Source: Planctomycetaceae bacterium (GTDB taxonomy: Bacteria > Planctomycetota > Planctomycetia > Pirellulales > Thermoguttaceae). From it: a stretch of 20,527 nucleotides of DNA. The stretch is from assembly GCA_031283515.1 (NCBI GenBank), contig JAITBS010000365.1, positions 1 through 20,527 on the forward strand, written 5' to 3'. The stretch's first letter is position 1, and each line of letters starts with the position of its first letter. Under the pieces are notes generated by a model that made no database searches, was not told the origin of the DNA, and saw only the letters and a program-made list of their open reading frames with translations. A program made the translations under genes and the position numbers. Of this stretch, positions 15,599-20,527 are shown piece by piece.

Positions 15599-16453
15599 GT
15601 GTTTGGTAAAAAGAAAGCGAAAAAAAAGAAAGAACCCGATTATTCAAAACAACCTGTTTTGCCGAGTAAACTGGTTGAATATATTCAGCCCCAAAACGGT
15701 CTGACCTTCGAGGAACAAATTAAACTCCTCGAATCCCTTAGCCGAATCAATCCCGCCATCATGGTGTCACGGCAAAAAACGGTTAAAGGTAAAAAGTTCC
15801 CGAAAACAGTTGGCAAAATACCTATCGAAGAAGCAATTGAATTTATCAAAAAACGAGCAGAAGCACGCAATGAAAAAAATCGGAAAATTGAAGAAATGAC
15901 AGGGCTTCAACTGAAAGAACTTCAAGATCGTGAAGAACTCAATGACGAAATTTATCCCAAACGGTTAACCCCTAATGATATTGTACGGTACATCGAAGCA
16001 GGAAAAGAACAACTGGAAGTATTGGACAAAGAACGCGAAAAAACCGCCAAAGTTTTTTCACCGCGTGAAGAAGCTGTTCTGAATGCAATTACATTGATTA
16101 AAAAATTTGAAGCGGCTCGAGTAGCACAAAAAATCGCAGAACGTCAGCGGAACACAGTTCTTGGTAAAACGCAGGAAGAACTCGAAAAAGAACATGCCGC
16201 ATGGTTGCGGCGATGCAAGGGCGAACCGGAACCGGAAACACCTGAACAAATAGAAGAACGACTCAAACAAGAAAAAGAACAAGAAATTGCCGCCGAAGAA
16301 GCTGCGGTTGAAATGGAGCGCAATCTGGATGGGTTTGACAAAGATATTCATACGCTGGTGGACGAAGCCAGTACCATTGTTATAGAAACCCCCGACGCCG
16401 CCGCTGCCGTTATAAGACAATGGATCGGAAACGTCATAGTGAGTAGTGAATAG
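15599..16453 (+). CDS. Unrecognised soluble protein ending in a FliF-like FliG-binding tail
   Basis: I do not recognise this protein as a whole. From the GTG at 15599 it has 284 residues; an upstream in-frame TTG would add 21 residues encoded by the heptad repeat and is rejected. It has no membrane segment, a lysine-rich N-terminus (FGKKKAKKKKEPD), several charged, probably helical stretches (about 85-190) and an acidic coiled region (about 205-245). The C-terminus, from ERNLDGF to AAAAVIRQWIGN (267-278), closely copies the FliF tail of the preceding gene, which has ERTLDSF and the identical 12 residues at 563-574. In FliF this is the FliG-binding region, and fliG follows directly, so a second FliG ligand or a competitor at the switch ring is the best inference. 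The last four residues (VSSE) and the stop are encoded in repeat sequence. Confidence 0.85.
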   Translation: MFGKKKAKKKKEPDYSKQPVLPSKLVEYIQPQNGLTFEEQIKLLESLSRINPAIMVSRQKTVKGKKFPKTVGKIPIEEAIEFIKKRAEARNEKNRKIEEMTGLQLKELQDREELNDEIYPKRLTPNDIVRYIEAGKEQLEVLDKEREKTAKVFSPREEAVLNAITLIKKFEAARVAQKIAERQRNTVLGKTQEELEKEHAAWLRRCKGEPEPETPEQIEERLKQEKEQEIAAEEAAVEMERNLDGFDKDIHTLVDEASTIVIETPDAAAAVIRQWIGNVIVSSE

Positions 16454-16631
16454 TTGATAGTGAATAGTGAATAGTTACGCAAGCGATTTATGAACATTGA
16501 CAATAATAAACTGTTCTCATAATTACAAACTACTATAATTACAAACTACTATAATTATTAACTCACTATACTACGAACTATTCACTACGAACTATTCACT
16601 ATTAACTATTCACTACTAACTATTAACTATT
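16440..16631. repeat. Heptad inverted-repeat element F (before fliG)
   Basis: The left arm (16440-16480) has AGTGAAT/AGTTGAT units and starts inside the coding end of the preceding gene. The core has ACGCAAGCG. A 16-base unit (ATAATTACAAACTACT) occurs twice near 16519-16550, and the right arm (about 16565-16631) has ACTATTC/ACTATTA/ACTACGA units ending at the fliG ATG. Confidence 0.85.
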
Positions 16632-17555
16632 ATGGATGGTGTTAGAAAAACAGCGTTGTTGTTAAGCGGTTTGGAATGGAAAACGGTTGATTTATTGCTT
16701 GGGCGACTCGATTCCGAATCGGCAAAAGCAGTACGGCGTGAAATGATGTCACTCAAACCGGTTTCTGTTCAGGAAACCAATCGGCTTGCCAATGAATTTC
16801 TGCACAAAGCCGGTCGAAAATCACGCCCAACGTCAACAGTCATAGAACACCAGTTCGCAGAATGTGTTACTCATATCCCGCCAAACCGGTTGGAGAATAC
16901 CGTTTGTTTTGAAACGGATTCGTTTCTGCCGTCCAATCAACCGTTTGATTTCTTGCGGTATGTGGAAACGGACGATATTGTTCGGGAAATCATTGAAGAA
17001 CATCCGCAAACCGTAACGGTCGTGTTGGCACATCTTCCGGCATCACGGGCAGGAAAAATATTAGGTTGTTTGTCGGCGGCATTACAAAAGGAAGTAACAA
17101 AACGTCTTGCCGAATTTAAAGAGACAGACAAACAAATTTTGCACGAAATCGAATTATCGCTTCGGGAACGCCTGGAACACCGCAGTTCGGAAACACACCG
17201 AATTAAAGGAAAGGCGGTTCTCCGTAAAATTGTTGAAACAAGCCGAACACAGGAAACAAATCATCAACAATACAACTCCAAAGAATTTCCAAACCGATCT
17301 TATTCATTCGATGATCTGGAACATCTCGACAATACGGAACTTGTGAAGTTGTTCTATTCGGTGGATACGGTAACGATGTTGACGGCGTTAATCGGAGCCA
17401 AGCCGTCGCTGATTGAACGTGTTACAAAACATTTTTCACCAACCAGAGAATACCAAATGCGCCAACAACTTAAACATCTTGGAACAATTAACGAAAATGA
17501 TGTCTGCCGCGCAAGAAACATTCTTTTGGATAAAGCCGAAACCATAATGCAGTAA
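16632..17555 (+). CDS. fliG: Flagellar motor switch protein FliG (divergent)
   Basis: FliG forms the part of the switch ring that binds FliF and receives torque from the MotA stator. The 307-residue protein has an N-terminal domain starting VRKTALLLSGLEWKTVDLLL, a middle domain (about 108-170) with the EHPQT motif at 123-127 and VVLAHLPASRAGKIL, and a C-terminal domain (about 223-305) with FDDLEHLDNTELVKLFYSVD. The region between N and middle domains is rich in polar residues and poorly conserved. By spacing, the five charged residues needed for torque in E. coli (K264, R281, D288, D289, R297) correspond here to I254, T271, Q278, Q279 and N287, so the charge pattern seems lost. ATG at 16632 directly follows a heptad repeat, with no Shine-Dalgarno sequence. 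Confidence 0.9.
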   Translation: MDGVRKTALLLSGLEWKTVDLLLGRLDSESAKAVRREMMSLKPVSVQETNRLANEFLHKAGRKSRPTSTVIEHQFAECVTHIPPNRLENTVCFETDSFLPSNQPFDFLRYVETDDIVREIIEEHPQTVTVVLAHLPASRAGKILGCLSAALQKEVTKRLAEFKETDKQILHEIELSLRERLEHRSSETHRIKGKAVLRKIVETSRTQETNHQQYNSKEFPNRSYSFDDLEHLDNTELVKLFYSVDTVTMLTALIGAKPSLIERVTKHFSPTREYQMRQQLKHLGTINENDVCRARNILLDKAETIMQ

Positions 17556-17670
17556 ACAACTGATATACTTTGAATAGGAACAAATGTTTTTGGGAGGGGA
17601 ATTTGTCTGTAGATTTTCCAGATTGACACAGATTGTTTTCTGCGAAAATCGGTGTCATTTGCGGACTTAT

Positions 17671-17699
17671 TTGAAAAGTATTCGAACCGTTAATAAAAT
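17671..17699 (+). promoter_or_regulatory. Candidate promoter for fliH
   Basis: TTGAAA (17671-17676), a 17-base spacer and TAAAAT (17694-17699) make a good sigma-70-type promoter about 80 bases before fliH. It suggests fliH can be transcribed apart from the upstream genes. Confidence 0.5.
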
Positions 17700-17703
17700 A
17701 GAC

Positions 17704-17724
17704 TCATTGATCATTCATTGATCA
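17704..17724 (+). promoter_or_regulatory. Operator-like direct repeat at the fliH promoter
   Basis: TCATTGATCA occurs at 17704-17713 and 17715-17724, an 11-base period close to one helical turn; each copy holds the palindrome TGATCA. It covers the expected transcription start just after the -10, where a repressor could act. The regulator is unknown. Confidence 0.35.
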
Positions 17725-17779
17725 CTGTACAAAATATACAACATATACTTGCAGCAGCAATACCTGATACGAGAAAAAA

Positions 17780-18724
17780 ATGACAATAAACGAAGAGCAA
17801 TTTGTACAAAAACCGATAACATACCGTCCTGTTCCGTTTAATTTTGTTGATTTGGAAGAGAAGGCGTCTGATTTTCTTTCGAGGGTTAAAGCGGAAGCGG
17901 TTCAGGTTGCAGCGGAGGCGCGGAATGAAGTGGCTCGGATACGGGAACTTGCCCGTATTGAGCGGGAAAAGGCTCTTAATGAAGTGGAGCAAGCCCGTTG
18001 CAACGCCAATCAGGAAACCGAAACAATCCGAAATCAATTGTCTGAATTACATAAACATCTGCAAACCGCTGAAGATAATTTCAAAAAACGAAAAGATCAA
18101 TTGGAAAGCGAAGTTATCAAACTGAAAACACAACTCAAACAAGATGAAGATACTGCACGAAAAAATGGTTATGATGAAGGTTATCAGGCTGGCTGCAGCG
18201 AAGGCAAGGCAAAAGGTTATGCGGACGGCGAACTTCAAGCAACTATCGATTATGCGGAAAAAGTCCGCCGTGAAGCAGAAATTCAACTCGGAACACAACT
18301 CGAAACTCTTTTGCCGGCTCTGAAAACAATGGTAGAACGGTTTGAAACCGCAAAACAATCCTTTTTGCAACTTTGGGAACAGAGCGCCATCAAAGTCGCA
18401 ACAACAATTGCGGAACGAGCAATTTCACGATCTTTACCGGAAATGATTGATGTACCGTTAAAATTATTACGTGAAGTGTTGGAGTTGGGCACGGGCAGTG
18501 CAACGGTACGGATTCGTTTGAACTTGGACGATTACGATACCTTGCAGCCGCAAATAGATATTTTAGTACGCGAAATGACCAAATCCGTACAAACAGAAAT
18601 TATTCCCGATCCGAAAATTTCTCGCGGAGGTTGTGTTCTTGAAACGTCGTTGGGAACTGTTGACAACCAAATCGAAACCCGACTCGAAAGAATCGAACAG
18701 GAACTCTGTCTCATTGGAAATTAA
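17780..18724 (+). CDS. fliH: Flagellar assembly protein FliH
   Basis: FliH binds and regulates the export ATPase FliI and links it to the switch complex. The 314-residue protein has a long coiled-coil N-terminal half (about 25-125, rich in E, K, R, A and Q). A continuous GxxxG chain follows, with glycines at 130, 134, 138, 142, 146 and 150, the hallmark of FliH. The C-terminal FliH/YscL domain (about 165-314) includes IKVATTIAERAISRSL and ends IPDPKISRGGCVLETSLGTV plus a charged helix. The start at 17780 follows GAGAAAAAA, a weak ribosome binding site. It is separated from fliG by 224 bases without a heptad element, and has its own promoter candidate. fliI does not follow; the next gene is a DUF1559 protein. 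Confidence 0.92.
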   Translation: MTINEEQFVQKPITYRPVPFNFVDLEEKASDFLSRVKAEAVQVAAEARNEVARIRELARIEREKALNEVEQARCNANQETETIRNQLSELHKHLQTAEDNFKKRKDQLESEVIKLKTQLKQDEDTARKNGYDEGYQAGCSEGKAKGYADGELQATIDYAEKVRREAEIQLGTQLETLLPALKTMVERFETAKQSFLQLWEQSAIKVATTIAERAISRSLPEMIDVPLKLLREVLELGTGSATVRIRLNLDDYDTLQPQIDILVREMTKSVQTEIIPDPKISRGGCVLETSLGTVDNQIETRLERIEQELCLIGN

Positions 18725-18780
18725 TCTTTGTTAAAAGCCAAACAACACGTGTAATATTTCGGTGAAATATTTACGCGAAC

Positions 18781-18850
18781 TCTCCACTATCCACTATCAA
18801 CTCTCAACTACTCTCAACTATTCTCTACTATTCTCTCTATTTTTTTTTTA
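18781..18850. repeat. Heptad repeat half-element G with T tract
   Basis: Tandem 7-base units of the ACTATCC/ACTATCA/ACTCTCA type (about 18783-18838) follow fliH by some 60 bases and end in a run of ten T (18840-18849). Only one arm is present and no GC core is seen. The T tract could aid termination, but no strong stem precedes it. Confidence 0.6.
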
Positions 18851-18883
18851 GGGTGAAATAGTTGAGGTGATTTTATTCCCCCC

Positions 18884-18902
18884 CCCTACCCAGTGAGTAG
18901 GG
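18884..18902. other. C9 tract and hairpin upstream of the DUF1559 gene
   Basis: A run of nine C (18878-18886) leads into CCCTAC (18884-18889), which is inverted as GTAGGG (18897-18902) around a seven-base loop. No T run follows. Homopolymer tracts of this kind are prone to slippage, but this one is well upstream of the coding sequence. The rest of 18725-19003 holds nothing else I can support. Confidence 0.35.
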
Positions 18903-19003
18903 CAATCTTATGTTGTTCGTTGTGGAGTCGCATTTTGAAGAAACGTTATTAGTTCGTATTTTGCCGAAAATGCCGTGAAATATAATGGAAAGAAAAATTC
19001 CGT

Positions 19004-19033
19004 TTGACTTCTCTGATCTTTTCTTGCTATAAC
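19004..19033 (+). promoter_or_regulatory. Candidate promoter for the DUF1559 gene
   Basis: TTGACT (19004-19009), an 18-base spacer and TATAAC (19028-19033) form a sigma-70-like promoter with a leader of about 95 bases. A perfect TATAAT at 18981-18986 is an alternative -10 but lacks a good -35. Confidence 0.45.
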
Positions 19034-19136
19034 TTTGAAATGATTTGACTCATGTTATGTATTATTTGCCGTGTTGTATCGACAGACATATCATGCCGTC
19101 ATTTCAAAGAAATCTCTAAAATTAAGGAGCATACCG

Positions 19137-20354
19137 ATGAAGAACTTAGGAGAAATTATGAAGAAAACAGCCCTATTAAAATGGGCAAACAAGAGGGGGG
19201 GAGTATTAGATGAAGAGTTCATAACAGATCATGACAAGTGTTTGCATTCCAAATCCTTTTCCAAAAACTTCTTACTACTTTTCCATTCCATACCATTCGG
19301 TTTTACTCTTGTCGAACTTCTTGTTGTTATTGCGATTATTGGCGTATTAATTGCTCTTCTATTACCGGCAGTTCAGGCGGCGCGGGAAGCCGCAAGACGT
19401 TCACAATGTACCAACCACCTCAAGCAAACCGGTATCGGAATACACAACTTTCACGATACCACACTGGGATTGCCTCCACAGTTTATTCAAGATTATCGCC
19501 CCGGTTTTTGGGTTTTGCAGTTGCCGTTTATTGAGCAACAGTCCCTTTACGAGAACATCACTTCGTACAACAATGGAACAGGTATTTCACGGGATTTCCG
19601 AACGTATTGGGGAACATTAACAACAGAACAGAAAAATGCTCATGGTTCTGTTCCGATTATCAAATGTCCTTCACGCCGCAGCGGAGTTGCTTTTACTGAT
19701 GACTGGCGTCCCGGTCCGCAAACCGATTATGCGCCGATCATTTACTTGCGAACGGAAGGAACAATTCCTGCCGGTCGGACAACAGCTTCGGATATCACAA
19801 CATGGTGGCATGTTGCGTTCAATAGCCGTTCTGCTTATGAAACCAATAGTCCGAATCGTAAAAATAGTTCCCCATTCAAAATGTCAGCATTACAAATTGC
19901 CGGTGATTTCAAGACATGGAAAGCTTCTAATTCCTTTGCTGACTGGTCGGACGGCACCAGTAATCAACTGATTGTTGGGGAAAAATATATTCCGCCGGAT
20001 TATCTTGGGAAGTGTGTTGAAGATGCCAGTGCCGGCGGTTTGGCTCCAAGCGGCGGCAGTGCTAAGGTTGCACGAACGGACTGTAGCGGATTTTATCAAG
20101 GTGATAACAATTTTTCCGCAATGTCATGTCTTATACACAATTATTCTTCTCCGGTTGGTGTTCTCGTCAAGCGGGCAGAGGATGTCCTGAAACGCGAACC
20201 AACCGGCGGATATGGTTTCGGCAGTTACCATCCGGGAATTTGTAATTTCCTGAGAGGTGACGGTTCGGTTGTTGCTGTTCAAAATAATACTGCCGATATC
20301 ATGCTTTTGATGTTAGCAGATATCAGCGATGGCGGAATACCGGAATTACCATAA
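19137..20354 (+). CDS. DUF1559 protein with prepilin-like N-terminus
   Basis: DUF1559 proteins are a large, planctomycete-typical family of secreted pseudopilin-like proteins of unknown function. From the ATG at 19137 the protein has 405 residues. A long leader of about 55 residues ends in the prepilin peptidase motif G55/F56 with E60 as the mature position 5 glutamate, followed by the hydrophobic helix LVELLVVIAIIGVLIALLLP and then AVQAAREAARRSQCTNHLKQ, the family signature. The C-terminus has FGSYHPGICNFLRGDGSV, matching the conserved family end. AAGGAG (19124-19129) seven bases before the ATG supports the start; a second ATG at 19158, also preceded by AGGAGA, is possible. It has its own promoter candidate and is probably unrelated to the flagellar operon. 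Confidence 0.93.
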   Translation: MKNLGEIMKKTALLKWANKRGGVLDEEFITDHDKCLHSKSFSKNFLLLFHSIPFGFTLVELLVVIAIIGVLIALLLPAVQAAREAARRSQCTNHLKQTGIGIHNFHDTTLGLPPQFIQDYRPGFWVLQLPFIEQQSLYENITSYNNGTGISRDFRTYWGTLTTEQKNAHGSVPIIKCPSRRSGVAFTDDWRPGPQTDYAPIIYLRTEGTIPAGRTTASDITTWWHVAFNSRSAYETNSPNRKNSSPFKMSALQIAGDFKTWKASNSFADWSDGTSNQLIVGEKYIPPDYLGKCVEDASAGGLAPSGGSAKVARTDCSGFYQGDNNFSAMSCLIHNYSSPVGVLVKRAEDVLKREPTGGYGFGSYHPGICNFLRGDGSVVAVQNNTADIMLLMLADISDGGIPELP

Positions 20355-20358
20355 TTTA

Positions 20359-20511
20359 AGTAGTTGAGAGTTGATAGTTAATAGTGGATAGTGGGGAGTG
20401 AATAGTGAATAGTTATGAGTGAATAGTGGATAGTTCGCAATGCGGAGTATTACCGTTTTGGTCGTAATCCGCTTGCGCAACTATTCACTATTCACTATCA
20501 ACTATTAACTA
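20359..20511. repeat. Heptad inverted-repeat element H (after the DUF1559 gene)
   Basis: The left arm (about 20361-20434) has AGTTGAG/AGTGAAT/AGTGGAT units, and the right arm (20480-20511) ACTATTC/ACTATCA/ACTATTA units. The core pairs TGCGGAGTATTAC with GTAATCCGC, flanked by CGCAA and TTGCG. Core positions 20440-20470 match element J (5021-5051) with two differences. It begins four bases after the stop codon. Confidence 0.85.
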
Positions 20512-20527
20512 ACCTGCGCCATTTTCA

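Noticed and set aside
15599..16453. Second half of a split fliF
   Set aside because: The preceding FliF is complete with both membrane segments and its own tail; only the last 40 or so residues are shared.

Overview
The window most likely comes from a flagellated member of the Planctomycetota, probably a low-GC Pirellulales-type lineage. This is inferred from three things: a DUF1559 protein with a type IV prepilin-like N-terminus (residues FTLVELLVVIAIIGVLIALL), a divergent flagellar basal-body cluster, and ordinary planctomycete-style housekeeping genes in AT-rich DNA. No rRNA, tRNA, insertion sequence or CRISPR array is visible.

Layout. 1-292: non-coding, with three perfect hairpins and the first copy of a dispersed repeat. 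293-3553 (+): motA, motB and a membrane-anchored protein of unknown function. 3580-4700 (-): hisG followed by thiS, ending at a likely intrinsic terminator. 4701-5371: non-coding, with a hisG promoter candidate, a repeat element and a promoter candidate for the next gene. 5372-7676 (+): a DUF2344 (radical-SAM-associated) protein followed by ribonuclease E/G. 7866-8894 (-): a ThiF/MoeB-type E1-like enzyme. 9084-10280 (+): argJ. 10281-10627: repeats. 10628-12247 (-): nadB. 12584-18724 (+): a flagellar run flgC, fliE, fliF, an unrecognised 284-residue protein, fliG and fliH. 19137-20354 (+): a DUF1559 protein.

How the genes work together. MotA and MotB form the ion-driven stator. FlgC, FliE, FliF, FliG and FliH are rod, MS-ring, switch and export-apparatus parts. 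flgB is missing before flgC, and fliI does not follow fliH. HisG, ArgJ, NadB and ThiS plus the E1-like enzyme belong to histidine, arginine, NAD and thiamine biosynthesis, and RNase E/G acts in RNA processing.

Three observations stand out. (1) The unrecognised protein between fliF and fliG ends in a near copy of the FliF C-terminal tail, the part of FliF that binds FliG; both carry the 12 residues AAAAVIRQWIGN. (2) FliG seems to lack all five charged torque residues known from E. coli, while MotA keeps its two charged partners. (3) Most gaps between flagellar genes, and several others, are filled by a family of elements built from tandem 7-base units (AGTGAAT/ACTATTC type) in two inverted arms around a GC-rich core. 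These start at one gene's stop codon and end at the next gene's start codon. A second repeat family shares the boundary ATTCCACTGATAGATTAC at three places.
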